Source: Roseivirga sp. 4D4 (GTDB taxonomy: Bacteria > Bacteroidota > Bacteroidia > Cytophagales > Cyclobacteriaceae). Taken from it: 64,000 bases of DNA. The notes below the pieces were generated by a model. It was not told the origin of the DNA, did no database searches, and saw only the letters and a program-made list of their open reading frames with translations. A program made the position numbers and the translations under genes. Location: contig NZ_MDGP01000001.1 in assembly GCF_001747095.1 (NCBI RefSeq), positions 4,013,001 through 4,077,000 of the forward strand, written 5' to 3'. Shown here one piece after another: positions 16,690-26,226 of the stretch; position 1 is the stretch's first letter; the number at the start of each line of letters is the position of its first letter.

Positions 16690-18156
16690 TTAGTCCTCCC
16701 AGCGCCAGTCACCGCCAATTTTCAGCTTGAGCTTTAGGCCGTTTCCTTCCAAGAAAGCCCTTGTCTCTTCATCACTAAGTCGCTTGGCCGGTAGCGAATC
16801 TGTATCAGCTAGGGCATATAGCATCATAGAAGAAAACCTCACATTATTTCGAATATGCTCCTCATTGACAAGGTTGAAATCATCACAGTCAGAGTGATAA
16901 CAGCCATATATGGATCGATCTAGGTTGGAGTTAGGAGAGGTGTACGGAATGCCTTGAATCATGAATGATTGGTGATCACTGTGGAGGCCAGCACTATTAC
17001 TATTTGAATTTGTGAACGTGGTAGAGTCAATTGCCATGATATGCTCACCAATTCTATCGAAGAACGCATCAGCTCCTTTTTGTCCACCAGCATTAAAGCC
17101 TCTAGGGTTACCCGACATATCTTGATTCATGACATATTTGATTGCATCAATGGAGCCGTCCTTCAGTGCCGCATCGACATAAGCCCTTGAGCCAAGGAGC
17201 CCCTGCTCTTCACCCATAAACATGATGAATTCTATGGTTCTTTTGGGTTTTAGGTTTAAGGCTTTGAAAGTTCTTGCCATGTCCAATACCGCAAATGAGC
17301 CAATACCGTTATCTATGGCACCTTGGGCTAAGTCCCATGAGTCTAAGTGTCCGCCAACAATAATCTTTTCTTCTGGTAACTCGGATCCCTTAATTGTGGC
17401 AATTACATTTCTGGCCTTAATCTGATCAGAGGTATTAGTCATACTGATCTTGGCTCTTTTTTTGGATTTTTTGAGCGTTTCTTTCAAGGCTAATCCATCT
17501 TCTTTACCAATACACACTGCAGGAATATCTATTAATCCGCCCGTGACAGAAGCTGTACCAGTCAGTAAAACCCCACCGTCTACCTGATTGATAATGATGA
17601 TGCCCTTAGCGCCATTATCGGTGGCTAAGGCTGTCTTTTCAGAGCGATGTAGATTAGAGCTGCCTTTTGGTGAATCGGGTAAAATGCCAATGTAAACGAG
17701 TGCTATTTTACCTTCGACAGCCCCGGGTTTTGCTGCGTAATCAGCTTCCAGCCCATTGCCCATATCGACAATTTCTAAATCGATATCCGCAGAGACAGGA
17801 GAATGTGCAAGGCTTACTGCAGAGTAAGTCTCGTAGTTTCTTTTATTCAAGTCCCCTATTTGGACTTCGATATCTCCGCGCATCCAGGTTTCCACCTCAA
17901 AAGGAAAGTATTTAACATCTAGACCATAAGACTTTAACAGGTCATGGGTATACTCTTCGGCCTTAGCACCATTTTCTGAGCCTGTAAGGCGATGTCCGAT
18001 AGTGGAAGTAGCTTCTTTTAAAGTTTCATAAGCCCTAGAATTGGCTAGAACCTCGGCATTGATTTTTACAAAGGTTTCATATAAAGTCTCTTGTCTCGGA
18101 GAAGGGCTAAAAAGTAGTGTAGATGAAAGTATGGATAGTAAAAAAATCTTCTTCAT
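16690..18156 (-). CDS. secreted M28 family zinc aminopeptidase (carboxypeptidase Q-like)
   Basis: A 488-residue exported peptidase. A signal peptide covers about residues 1-20. A protease-associated domain insertion lies around 130-230 (GKIALVYIG, AKGIIIINQVDG). The catalytic di-zinc domain has GGHLDSWD, GAIDNGIG, FMGEEQGLLGS (catalytic Glu pair), MNQDMSG and a late HSDHQSF and CYHSDCDD with the last His ligand. The arrangement matches M28 PGCP/carboxypeptidase Q homologues. It would release amino acids from peptides in the periplasm or outside. Confidence 0.9.
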   Translation of the reverse strand: MKKIFLLSILSSTLLFSPSPRQETLYETFVKINAEVLANSRAYETLKEATSTIGHRLTGSENGAKAEEYTHDLLKSYGLDVKYFPFEVETWMRGDIEVQIGDLNKRNYETYSAVSLAHSPVSADIDLEIVDMGNGLEADYAAKPGAVEGKIALVYIGILPDSPKGSSNLHRSEKTALATDNGAKGIIIINQVDGGVLLTGTASVTGGLIDIPAVCIGKEDGLALKETLKKSKKRAKISMTNTSDQIKARNVIATIKGSELPEEKIIVGGHLDSWDLAQGAIDNGIGSFAVLDMARTFKALNLKPKRTIEFIMFMGEEQGLLGSRAYVDAALKDGSIDAIKYVMNQDMSGNPRGFNAGGQKGADAFFDRIGEHIMAIDSTTFTNSNSNSAGLHSDHQSFMIQGIPYTSPNSNLDRSIYGCYHSDCDDFNLVNEEHIRNNVRFSSMMLYALADTDSLPAKRLSDEETRAFLEGNGLKLKLKIGGDWRWED

Positions 18157-18180
18157 GGCGCTGTTATGATTGTCTGAATT

Positions 18181-18213
18181 TAAAAAGAAAAAGCAGCTTG
18201 CTGGCTGCCTTTT
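18181..18213 (-). terminator. terminator of the alpha-glucan operon
   Basis: GCAGC / GCTGC stem (18193-18197 with 18204-18208) extended by A/T pairs, followed on the minus strand by a run of T interrupted by one C. It lies just after the MFS transporter gene and separates it from the M28 peptidase gene. Confidence 0.65.
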
Positions 18214-18233
18214 ACATAGAGTATTTTCATGTG

Positions 18234-19718
18234 CTAATGAGTATCATTCACCCTGAGGGTTAAGAACCCTGAGATAATCATTGAAACACCACCCGTGACT
18301 AGAATCATAATCGTTTCGCCACCAAAAAATGTATTCAGGATGAAGCCTAATAATGCGGCTGCAACAATTTGTGGAATTACAATGAAGAAATTGAATACGC
18401 CCATGTAGTAGCCCATTTTGTCTGAGGGTAGTGCGCCTGATAGAATAGCATAGGGTACGGATAATATACTGGCCCAAGCAATACCTACTCCGACCATACT
18501 TGCCCAAAGCCATTGTGGGTCAGAAACGAAATACATCGAAATCAAGCCTAAACCGCCAAGTGTCAGAGCGATTAGGTGTGTAAGTTTTCTGCTTGTCTTT
18601 CTAGCAATGAAAGGGATGAAAATAGCCGCAATGGCTGCAATGCCATTGTAACCTCCAAATAGGTTACTTACCATATCAGCGCCTTCATTGTAGATAGGTG
18701 AGGTTGTATCAGATGAGCCATAGATATGGGATGTCACCGCTGGTGTGCAATAGATCCACATCGAGAATAAGGCGAACCATGAGAAAAACTGAACAACCGC
18801 TAATTGAATCATGGTCTTGGGCATACTGTTAAAGTCCTTTACGATGTGGACAAGGGCCATGGCTGTTTTGCGAGCTTTGACGAGGCGTCCTCCAAGTAAA
18901 TGGATTAGACCAAAGAACATAAAACCGCCTCCTAGTACATGAAGCTGAGGGTCGATCTCTGCATTGTAAACGAAGAATGAAAAGGCAGCACCAATGATCG
19001 TTAGAATGGCGCCTACTTTCATAAACTTTTTCGTGAAGAAGCCTTCTTCGGACTCTTCCATAGCTGGAGCATCGTGATTCTCATCAGGTTCAGGCGGGTA
19101 TTCTTTAGTAGTGAAAACAGTCCATAATACAGTAATCAAGTACATGATTGCACCAACGTAAAAGGCATATTTAACCGAAGGAGGAATTTCACCATCCGGT
19201 GCCGTATTTGGAATGTTGAGCCAGTTGGTAAAAATCCAAGGCATAAATGAGGCGACCAATGCTCCGATACCGATAAAGAAGCTTTGCATGGCAAAACCAG
19301 AAGTTCTTTGTTCATCTGGCAGGAGATCTCCAACGAATGCCCTAAATGGCTCCATGGTTATGTTGATCGAGGCATCCATAATCCAGAGAACTCCCACGGC
19401 CATCCAAAGGGTGGGGGAGTTGGGCATTAGCAACAATGCAATGGTAGCGGTAACAGCCCCAACGGCAAAATATGGCCTTCTTCTGCCCCAACGAGCACTC
19501 CAAGTTCTATCTGAATAATAGCCGATAATGGGTTGCATTATCAATCCCGTTACGGGAGCCGCGAGCCAATAGATCGCAAGGTTCTTTGTATCGGCACCAA
19601 GGGTTTCAAATATGCGAGAGGTGTTTGCATTTTGAAGCGCAAAACCCATTTGAATACCCAGGAACCCAAAACTCATGTTCCAGATTTGGGCAAAACTGAG
19701 GCGAGGTTTTTTTGTCAT
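18234..19718 (-). CDS. MFS sugar:proton symporter (GPH/SLC45-like), probably for maltose or maltodextrins
   Basis: A 494-residue permease with twelve hydrophobic segments. The start FAQIWNMSFGFLGIQMGFALQNANTSRIF and the loop YSDRTWSARWGRRRPYF between helices 2 and 3 are typical of glycoside/sucrose-type symporters found beside maltose enzymes. It is the last gene of a minus-strand unit LacI-GH31-GH13-MFS, starting six bases before the GH13 stop, so it probably imports the oligosaccharides released or processed by these enzymes. The exact sugar is inference. Confidence 0.87.
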   Translation of the reverse strand: MTKKPRLSFAQIWNMSFGFLGIQMGFALQNANTSRIFETLGADTKNLAIYWLAAPVTGLIMQPIIGYYSDRTWSARWGRRRPYFAVGAVTATIALLLMPNSPTLWMAVGVLWIMDASINITMEPFRAFVGDLLPDEQRTSGFAMQSFFIGIGALVASFMPWIFTNWLNIPNTAPDGEIPPSVKYAFYVGAIMYLITVLWTVFTTKEYPPEPDENHDAPAMEESEEGFFTKKFMKVGAILTIIGAAFSFFVYNAEIDPQLHVLGGGFMFFGLIHLLGGRLVKARKTAMALVHIVKDFNSMPKTMIQLAVVQFFSWFALFSMWIYCTPAVTSHIYGSSDTTSPIYNEGADMVSNLFGGYNGIAAIAAIFIPFIARKTSRKLTHLIALTLGGLGLISMYFVSDPQWLWASMVGVGIAWASILSVPYAILSGALPSDKMGYYMGVFNFFIVIPQIVAAALLGFILNTFFGGETIMILVTGGVSMIISGFLTLRVNDTH

Positions 19719-19723
19719 AGTAA

Positions 19724-21082
19724 TTACTTCATAAAGACTTTATAGCGATAGGGAGCGATCACCTGGTTCTTAGTAACCGTAAAAACGCCTCCCCCGAAGA
19801 CTCTCTGCATAGCCAGGTAATCTTGGTCTATTTCAAATTCTAGTTTTTCATCGGTCAGGTTAATCAAAACGATCACCATTCGATCATCTTTGACGCGTTT
19901 GTAAGCCAAAACCTTATCATCTGCAGTTGTTTCAATCCATTCTAGACTTCCCCCAAAATCACCATTCCATAAAGCCGGATTTGCTTCTTTTATGGAGAAA
20001 AGTGTTTGGTAGAGTATGCTGAAAGGATACCCTCCGGACCAATCGATTGGATCCTTTTCAAAAAACTCAATGCGTTTTTTGTTATTCGCTTCTTGACCAG
20101 AATAAACAAGTGGCATACCATAAGTTGTAGCAGCAAAGACGAACCAGGCTTCTTGAGCAGGACCAAAGAACTCGTCAGCGGTTCCGTTCCAGCTATTCTC
20201 ATCATGATTGGTGATGATATTCATTTTGTAATAGCCTTTTGGGTATCGTTTAAAATCTCTATCATACATGTCTTTGATAGCTTGTGGTGATTCTTCCCCA
20301 GATGCTACTTTACGCATTAAGTGCATCAACTCCCAAGAGTATGACATATCGAAGGCATCCATATGAAGTTCGGTTTCTTCACCTTCGGCCAGCATGAAAA
20401 CGGGTTTAATCGCATCAAGCTCTTTCCTTGCATTATCCCAGAAATCAGTCGGGACCATTCCAGCAACATCACAGCGATAACCATCGATGTCAAATTCAGC
20501 TACCCAGTATTTGAGTGCTTCAGTCATTGAAGATCTTAGTTCTTGATTGTCGTAATTGAGGTCGATTACATCTTCCCAATCGGCAACTGGCGGCATGAAG
20601 TTGCCAGCTTCATCCTTGGTATAAAATTCAGGGTTGGTCTCAGTCCATATATGGTCCCAAGCGGTGTGATTGGCCACCCAATCGATCAGTACTTTCATAC
20701 CATTGTCATGAGCCGTTTTCACTAAGTTTCGAAAGTCTTGCTCCGTACCGAACTCAGGGTTGATAGCTTTATAATCCTTCACTGCATAGTAACTTCCTTT
20801 TGTCCCCTTTCTGTTCTTTTCCCCAATAGGGTGAATGGGCATAAGCCAAAGAATATCAATCCCCATCTTCTGTAATCTTGGGATGTCTTTGGTGAAGGCA
20901 TTGAAGGTTCCCTCCTGTGTATGCTGCCTAATATTTACCTCGTAAATCACCGCATCTTTACTCCACTCAGGGTGTTTTACATTAGAGGCAACGGCTACCG
21001 ATTCTTCTTTTGTTTCTGTGTTGCCTTCTCCGCATGCTGTCAGTATTAAAGCTGCTAGGGCAATAGTCCAATACTTTTTCAT
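19724..21082 (-). CDS. GH13 alpha-amylase family lipoprotein
   Basis: A 452-residue glycoside hydrolase. The chosen start (MKKYWTI) gives a clean lipoprotein signal with lipobox LTAC near residue 20; the longer reading would overlap GH31. The TIM-barrel motifs are present in order: DWVANHTAWDH, DGYRCDVAGMV (nucleophile Asp), FMLAEGEE (acid/base Glu) and TNHDENSW (third carboxylate). It should cut alpha-1,4 glucans at the cell surface or in the periplasm. It lies between the GH31 glucosidase (11 bases upstream) and the MFS gene (5 bases downstream). Confidence 0.92.
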   Translation of the reverse strand: MKKYWTIALAALILTACGEGNTETKEESVAVASNVKHPEWSKDAVIYEVNIRQHTQEGTFNAFTKDIPRLQKMGIDILWLMPIHPIGEKNRKGTKGSYYAVKDYKAINPEFGTEQDFRNLVKTAHDNGMKVLIDWVANHTAWDHIWTETNPEFYTKDEAGNFMPPVADWEDVIDLNYDNQELRSSMTEALKYWVAEFDIDGYRCDVAGMVPTDFWDNARKELDAIKPVFMLAEGEETELHMDAFDMSYSWELMHLMRKVASGEESPQAIKDMYDRDFKRYPKGYYKMNIITNHDENSWNGTADEFFGPAQEAWFVFAATTYGMPLVYSGQEANNKKRIEFFEKDPIDWSGGYPFSILYQTLFSIKEANPALWNGDFGGSLEWIETTADDKVLAYKRVKDDRMVIVLINLTDEKLEFEIDQDYLAMQRVFGGGVFTVTKNQVIAPYRYKVFMK

Positions 21083-21093
21083 GTTGATTATTT

Positions 21094-23499
21094 TTAGCTC
21101 CATATGATTTCAATTTCTGAATCAATAAAATCTGTTTCTATAAAGTTAATATCTGAGATGAGATAGTTCTTCTTGTCTCTTTGGGGAAGTGGGTCAAATT
21201 CTGTTACAGGCTCGATTAGCCTGATGTCTTCGGTAGATAAATCGGCCTTTTGTCCATTGATTTGAAATTCGGTAGACTCAAAACCATGTAAATAGACTTT
21301 TAGTCTTTTGAATGAACTCTGAAAATTTCCCTCTTTTTCTGATAAGACAATTCGCTTTTCATTCCCATTGAAAGTCATTTGCCTCCTGTAAAAGGCCTCT
21401 TGCTCAAAATCGAAGGTTTCCCCATCGTCTTCAAAATATTGTTGCGATGTTTCTACATCACCATGATAGATATGAAGCTTCATTTCACCGTCATGCACTT
21501 CCTGGGTATTTTGAACTACGTTTTGCAATGGGATAATTGCTCCTTCTTTGGCATACACAGGAAGGTCTTCCATACTCGTTTCGATCACCAAATGCTGAGC
21601 TCCAATCACTTTTTCATCCGTAAAGAATCGATACCAATTGCCTTCAGGTAGATAGATTTTGGCATACTCTTGTTGGCTGGTAGTTGGGCAAACGAGCAAC
21701 CAGTCGCCTAGTGTAAATTCATGCTGAGCATTGCCGTGATATATTTCTGGATCGTTGGTATAATCAACAGCCAGTGACTTATTGATTGGTGTGCCGTTTT
21801 GATACGCCCTGTAGAAGAGAGAATATAGGTAAGGCATCAATTTATAGCGGAGGTTGATATAATTTCTTGAGATCTCTTCAACTTCCTCACCATAAGCCCA
21901 TGGTTCAGAATCTCTTACATTCACCATGCTATGAACTCTGAAGAAAGGGGCAAAAGTGGCGACCGCCAGCCATCTGGAAAATAATTGTGGACTGCTTTCC
22001 TCTACGAACCCCCCAACGTCATAACCCGCCACAGGCACCCCAGCCATGCCAAGGCTATTGACCAACCTCACGCCTAGTAGCATATGGTCATCACCTGCGA
22101 CATTGTCTCCTGTCCACACTGCGGAATATCGTTGTACGCCTGAGAAGCCTGAACGTGTCAGCGTAAATGGTCGCTTATTGCCAATCTGTTTTCGTGCCCC
22201 TTCATAGGTGGCACGTACCATTTGGAATCCATAGACATTGCGCGCCTTTTTGTGTGTTACTTGCTGACCGTCATAGTCAAACTCAACCATATCGGGAATG
22301 TCCTGTCCCCAGCATGCCGGTTCATTCATATCATTCCAGAAGCCTTCTAGGCCCAGGTCTGTATAGAATTTCAACTCATCGGCCCACCAGTCTCTTCCTT
22401 TTTTATCCGTAAAATCCGTAAAATGGCTGTTGCCTGGCCATACACTGGCTTCATAGGCAGTGCCATCAGGGTATTTCACAAAGACATCTTTTTCTAAGCC
22501 TCGATCGTAAGTACCATAGCCTTTCTTAGTGGCGATACCTGGGTCAAGAATCACTACAACCTTGAATCCTTGGGATATAAGTTTTTCAATGAGGGCTTTA
22601 GGGTTGGGAAATCTTTCATTGTCAAAGGTGAAGGCCATATAGTCCTTCATATAATGAATGTCTAGGTAAATGACATCGGCAGGAATCTTCTTTTCTCGAA
22701 ATGTATCGGCAATATTGTATACTTCATGGTCAGGATAGTAGCTATACCTACACTGCTGGAAACCCAAGCTCCACTTAGGAGGCATCTGGATAGTGCCTGT
22801 AAGTTTTGAATATTGTTGAATTACGTCATTGACGGTATCTCCCTGAATAAAGTAGTAATTCAAATCGCCTCCAGAAGCGCTGAAATAGCTGAAGCGATCA
22901 TTGTTGGAGGTGCCAAAATTGAAATGACTTTTATACGTATTGTCTAGAAAGATACCATATGGTCTTCCTTCTCGAACACCTATAAAAAACGGTGTGCTCA
23001 CATAAAGCGGATCGGTGTCATTGTTGAAACCAAAGGCATCCGAATTCCAATTGTCATACGATGAACCTCTCCGATTGAGACCTCCACTTTTTTCACCCAT
23101 GCCAAGGAAAATTTCATCTTGAGCCAGCGACTTATAGTTTGTCACCTCTTCTCCCAACCAACTGATTCCAAAAGTCGGATCGTCTTCGTTGAGTAGTTCT
23201 CCTTGGCGATTGTAAAAGCTAATTCTGAAAGGTGACTTTGAGACTTTCATTTCACAAGCCTCAGTAGTCAACAGAATTTCTTCGCTACTATCTGAGATTT
23301 TGGTAGCGATATTCTCGGGCTGCATAACGACCGAAAAAGGGTACTCATCAAAGGTCTCGTATTTTGAAACCTGTACTCTCACGATATTATGATTGTAGGG
23401 TGTCAATCTGAACTTTCGATTGCCTGCCTCTCCCTCAATGGTATTATTAAGCACCTGAAATGATGTGATGGCGCCTAAAGATTCGTTTCTGAAATTCAT
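21094..23499 (-). CDS. GH31 family alpha-glucosidase
   Basis: An 801-residue retaining glycosidase. An N-terminal beta-sandwich (about 1-235) precedes the barrel. The catalytic nucleophile is Asp390 in the GFWNDMNEP segment, and the acid/base aspartate is in VWTGDN. The C-terminal beta-domains follow from about residue 590. It has no signal peptide, so it acts in the cytosol or periplasm on maltose or short maltodextrins. It is the first enzyme after the LacI gene and a LacI-type operator lies 130 bases upstream. Confidence 0.92.
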   Translation of the reverse strand: MNFRNESLGAITSFQVLNNTIEGEAGNRKFRLTPYNHNIVRVQVSKYETFDEYPFSVVMQPENIATKISDSSEEILLTTEACEMKVSKSPFRISFYNRQGELLNEDDPTFGISWLGEEVTNYKSLAQDEIFLGMGEKSGGLNRRGSSYDNWNSDAFGFNNDTDPLYVSTPFFIGVREGRPYGIFLDNTYKSHFNFGTSNNDRFSYFSASGGDLNYYFIQGDTVNDVIQQYSKLTGTIQMPPKWSLGFQQCRYSYYPDHEVYNIADTFREKKIPADVIYLDIHYMKDYMAFTFDNERFPNPKALIEKLISQGFKVVVILDPGIATKKGYGTYDRGLEKDVFVKYPDGTAYEASVWPGNSHFTDFTDKKGRDWWADELKFYTDLGLEGFWNDMNEPACWGQDIPDMVEFDYDGQQVTHKKARNVYGFQMVRATYEGARKQIGNKRPFTLTRSGFSGVQRYSAVWTGDNVAGDDHMLLGVRLVNSLGMAGVPVAGYDVGGFVEESSPQLFSRWLAVATFAPFFRVHSMVNVRDSEPWAYGEEVEEISRNYINLRYKLMPYLYSLFYRAYQNGTPINKSLAVDYTNDPEIYHGNAQHEFTLGDWLLVCPTTSQQEYAKIYLPEGNWYRFFTDEKVIGAQHLVIETSMEDLPVYAKEGAIIPLQNVVQNTQEVHDGEMKLHIYHGDVETSQQYFEDDGETFDFEQEAFYRRQMTFNGNEKRIVLSEKEGNFQSSFKRLKVYLHGFESTEFQINGQKADLSTEDIRLIEPVTEFDPLPQRDKKNYLISDINFIETDFIDSEIEIIWS

Positions 23500-23628
23500 G
23501 AATTAGTCAATTATATGCGTTGACTCGTGGTTAAATAGCCTTCTATATTAGCTAAAAAACTGCAGCCTATTTGCATCAAAACTAGGCTTAATAAATGAAT
23601 AGAATGAGTTTAGGCGAATGGGGCCTGA

Positions 23629-23642
23629 TCAAACGTTTGCAA
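23629..23642. promoter_or_regulatory. LacI-type operator upstream of the GH31 gene
   Basis: TCAAACGTTTGCAA contains the perfect 10-base palindrome CAAACGTTTG with the central CG typical of LacI family operators. It differs by a single base from a second copy at 24804 upstream of the LacI gene itself. It lies between the end of the LacI gene and the start of GH31, so it would control the catabolic operon. Confidence 0.7.
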
Positions 23643-23653
23643 TGAATCGAGTA

Positions 23654-24676
23654 TTAATTACGATTAGATGAATCTCTAACGATCAACTCGGTATCCAGGA
23701 TCTTGACTTGCCTTTTTCCAGGCTCTTTAGCATTGATCTCCTCTAGTATGAGGCGAGCAGCTTCACGGCCCATTTCATACCCTGGTTGTGAAATACTCGA
23801 GAGGCTGGGATTTACTAGCGAGGAGAATCTCCAATTGCTAAAACCTACTACAGCTATCTCTTGAGGAATTCGGATTCCGGCCTTAAGAATGGCACTCATC
23901 GCGCCAAGGCCTGCCATATCATTGTTGGCAAAAACACCATCGATCGCTTTTCCACTTTCCAATAAATGCGTCATGGCCTTCTCAGCTTCAGCTTCTTCAC
24001 CATGCCTACATTCTATAATGTATTCTTCGTTCAGAGGAATTTCGTGATCTTCCAGTGCGGAGATATATCCTTCTTTTCGCTTACGGCTAATGATCAGGTT
24101 GTCTGGCCCAGAAAGATGAACAATGTTTCTAGACCCCTTTTCTATCAAGTGTTCCACGGCATCATAGGCCCCTTGATAATCATCCACAATTACACTAGAA
24201 GCATTCATGCCTTCAACCAATCTGTCGAAAAAGACCATGGGGGTTCCTTCTTTGACCACTTTCTCCAGGTGTTGCAAATCTGATGTTTCTCTTGAGATTG
24301 ATACCAGTAATCCATCTACACGAGCACCCATTAGGGCATCTATACTGTCGGCTTCACGCTCGTACTGTTCGTTGGATTGGCAGATCATTACATTGTAGCC
24401 CTCCTTCATCGCTTCGTCTTCAATACCACTGATTACAGTAGAAAAGAAGAAATGCACGGTTTCGGGAATCACCACCCCAATAACATTAGTCTTTTGGTTT
24501 CTAAGGCTTAGGGCAATGGCATTGGGTCGGTAATTGTATTTGTCGGCCAATTCTACCACGGCTTTTCTGGTAGTAGGACTTATACCAGGGAAGTCTTTTA
24601 ATGCCCGTGAGACTGTTGAACATGATATGTTCAGTTCCTTCGCAATATCCTTGATTGTAACCTGCCCGCTCTTCAT
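23654..24676 (-). CDS. LacI family transcriptional regulator of the alpha-glucan locus
   Basis: A 340-residue regulator. The N-terminal helix-turn-helix and hinge are VTIKDIAKELNISCSTVSRALKDFP and YNYRPNAIALSLRNQKT, followed by a periplasmic-binding-protein-like sensor domain (IGVVIPETVHFFFSTVISGIE onward). It is divergent from the aldolase gene and upstream of GH31, GH13 and MFS. Two matching palindromes flank it, so it probably represses or activates both its own gene and the glucan operon in response to a sugar such as maltose or a phosphorylated glycolytic intermediate. Confidence 0.93.
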   Translation of the reverse strand: MKSGQVTIKDIAKELNISCSTVSRALKDFPGISPTTRKAVVELADKYNYRPNAIALSLRNQKTNVIGVVIPETVHFFFSTVISGIEDEAMKEGYNVMICQSNEQYEREADSIDALMGARVDGLLVSISRETSDLQHLEKVVKEGTPMVFFDRLVEGMNASSVIVDDYQGAYDAVEHLIEKGSRNIVHLSGPDNLIISRKRKEGYISALEDHEIPLNEEYIIECRHGEEAEAEKAMTHLLESGKAIDGVFANNDMAGLGAMSAILKAGIRIPQEIAVVGFSNWRFSSLVNPSLSSISQPGYEMGREAARLILEEINAKEPGKRQVKILDTELIVRDSSNRN

Positions 24677-24803
24677 CTGGTACTACTCTAAAATAATCTA
24701 TCGTATTGGAAGTTAAATATGTCCATATCTTTTGACTAATCAGTAGTTCGCAAAATTTTTTTGAAAAAAAATTAATTCGCGAAAACGAGCAGTAAAGCAA
24801 GTT

Positions 24804-24817
24804 TCAATCGTTTGCAA
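24804..24817. promoter_or_regulatory. second LacI-type operator, upstream of the LacI gene
   Basis: TCAATCGTTTGCAA matches the operator at 23629 in 13 of 14 positions. It lies 128 bases before the LacI start and about 300 bases before fba, so it may serve autoregulation, control of fba, or both. Confidence 0.65.
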
Positions 24818-24982
24818 AAGGCTGGTATGGCCTTGGCCTTAAGTGAGTTAGATTGATAATTGATTTAATAATCCCTACTTTGGTCTAAGCAATAAGCTAA
24901 GAACGGTTTAAGAACCTTTTGTGGGAACGATTGTTCTGAATTATTGTCAGTAATTTCCTCCATTTCTATTATAGTTTACTTT

Positions 24983-25013
24983 ACTTATAGCGCGACTTGT
25001 TTGCGCTATAAGT
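24983..25013. repeat. perfect 11-base inverted repeat upstream of fba
   Basis: ACTTATAGCGC, nine-base loop, GCGCTATAAGT. It lies about 100 bases before the fba start. No plus-strand gene precedes it, so it is not a terminator of an upstream transcript; it is a leader hairpin or a protein-binding dyad. Confidence 0.75.
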
Positions 25014-25114
25014 GTTTTAAGGGGCTTCGATTTGAATTAATATTGAGTTCGCTCTGAAACTATTTTTTCTTTTCTTTGCACCACGTATTATCAACTCATA
25101 TACAAAAGATTAAC

Positions 25115-26179
25115 ATGGGAAAATTCAGAAGCGGTGTGCTTTACGGTCAGGAACTCAAGGATTGCCTGAACTATGCAAAAGAGAATCAGTTTGCACTCCC
25201 CGCCATTAACGTAATAGGTACCAATAGTATCAATTCAGTTTTGGAAGTGGCCAGCAAAGTAAACTCTCCAGTAATGGTGCAGTTTTCGGTAAGCGGTGCG
25301 GCTTTCTATGCTGGAAAGTCACTAGACAACTCAGATTATAACGCCTCTATTCAGGGAGCGATATCTGGTGCAATGCACGTTCATCAAATGGCGGAGCATT
25401 ATGGCGTGCCAGTAGTGCTACATACCGATCATGCAGCTAAGAAACTATTACCATGGATTGATGGCTTGTTAGATGCTGGTGAGGCTTATTACAAAAAGCA
25501 TGGACAGCCATTGTTCAGTACTCATATGCTCGACCTTTCTGAGGAAAGCCTGGAAGAAAACATCGAGATTAGCTGTAAGTATTTCGAGCGAATGAACGCT
25601 ATTGAGATGGGCATCGAAATCGAACTAGGTATTACTGGAGGAGAAGAAGATGGTGTCGATAATACTGATGTAGATTCTTCAAGACTTTACACACAACCTG
25701 AGGAAGTGGCTGCAGCCTGGGACGCTTTAAGGCAAGTGGGTGATATTTTCACTGTGGCGGCATCTTTCGGGAACGTACATGGTGTATACAAGCCAGGTAA
25801 TGTTGAATTAAGACCTGAGATTTTAAAGAACTCTCAAACCTATATTCAAGAGAAATTCGGAACGGAAGAGAAACCAGTGTTCTTTGTATTCCATGGTGGA
25901 TCAGGTTCTGAAGCTTCTAAGATTGAGGAGGCTACTTCTTATGGCTCTATCAAAATGAACATTGATACAGATATTCAATGGGCATGCTGGGATGGAGTAC
26001 ATGCTTACTATAAGGACAAGAAAGACTATCTACAAGCTCAGATTGGTAATCCTGACGGTGAAGATTCTCCAAACAAGAAGTTCTATGACCCTAGAGTATG
26101 GTTAAGAAAAGGTGAGGAGAGTATAGTTAAGCGATTGGAACAAGCTTTCGAAGAGCTTAATGCGATAAACAGAAATTAA
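25115..26179 (+). CDS. fbaA: class II fructose-bisphosphate aldolase
   Basis: Zinc-dependent glycolytic aldolase, 354 residues. The zinc histidines are in VVLHTDHAAKK and in SFGNVHGVYKPG and FVFHGGSGS; the latter is also the phosphate loop. An acidic pair is seen in the EIELGITGGEEDGVDN segment. The start is the ATG at 25115; an upstream TTG reading adds 13 unlikely residues. The length matches the E. coli-type class IIA. It is preceded by a hairpin and followed by a bidirectional terminator. Confidence 0.96.
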   Translation: MGKFRSGVLYGQELKDCLNYAKENQFALPAINVIGTNSINSVLEVASKVNSPVMVQFSVSGAAFYAGKSLDNSDYNASIQGAISGAMHVHQMAEHYGVPVVLHTDHAAKKLLPWIDGLLDAGEAYYKKHGQPLFSTHMLDLSEESLEENIEISCKYFERMNAIEMGIEIELGITGGEEDGVDNTDVDSSRLYTQPEEVAAAWDALRQVGDIFTVAASFGNVHGVYKPGNVELRPEILKNSQTYIQEKFGTEEKPVFFVFHGGSGSEASKIEEATSYGSIKMNIDTDIQWACWDGVHAYYKDKKDYLQAQIGNPDGEDSPNKKFYDPRVWLRKGEESIVKRLEQAFEELNAINRN

Positions 26180-26195
26180 GAAGTTCTTAATGAAA

Positions 26196-26226
26196 TTAAA
26201 AAGGAGGCAATTGCCTCCTTTTTTTA
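26196..26226. terminator. bidirectional terminator between fbaA and pfkA
   Basis: The 20-base perfect palindrome AAGGAGGCAATTGCCTCCTT is flanked by A on the left and T on the right, so it can end both convergent genes. The T run overlaps the pfkA stop codon. Confidence 0.9.

Larger units (their letters stand above)
24677..25114. promoter_or_regulatory. 438-base regulatory gap between lacI and fba
   Basis: No credible gene. It holds a LacI-type site (24804-24817), a second AACGATTG half-like sequence (24926-24933) and a perfect 11-base inverted repeat at 24983-25013. The divergent promoters of the LacI gene and of fba must lie here, but no convincing TAnnTTTG pair was found by eye. Confidence 0.6.

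Noticed and set aside
24983..25013. Terminator for the LacI transcript
   Set aside because: The LacI gene runs away from this hairpin on the minus strand, and the stem is not followed by a T run on either strand.
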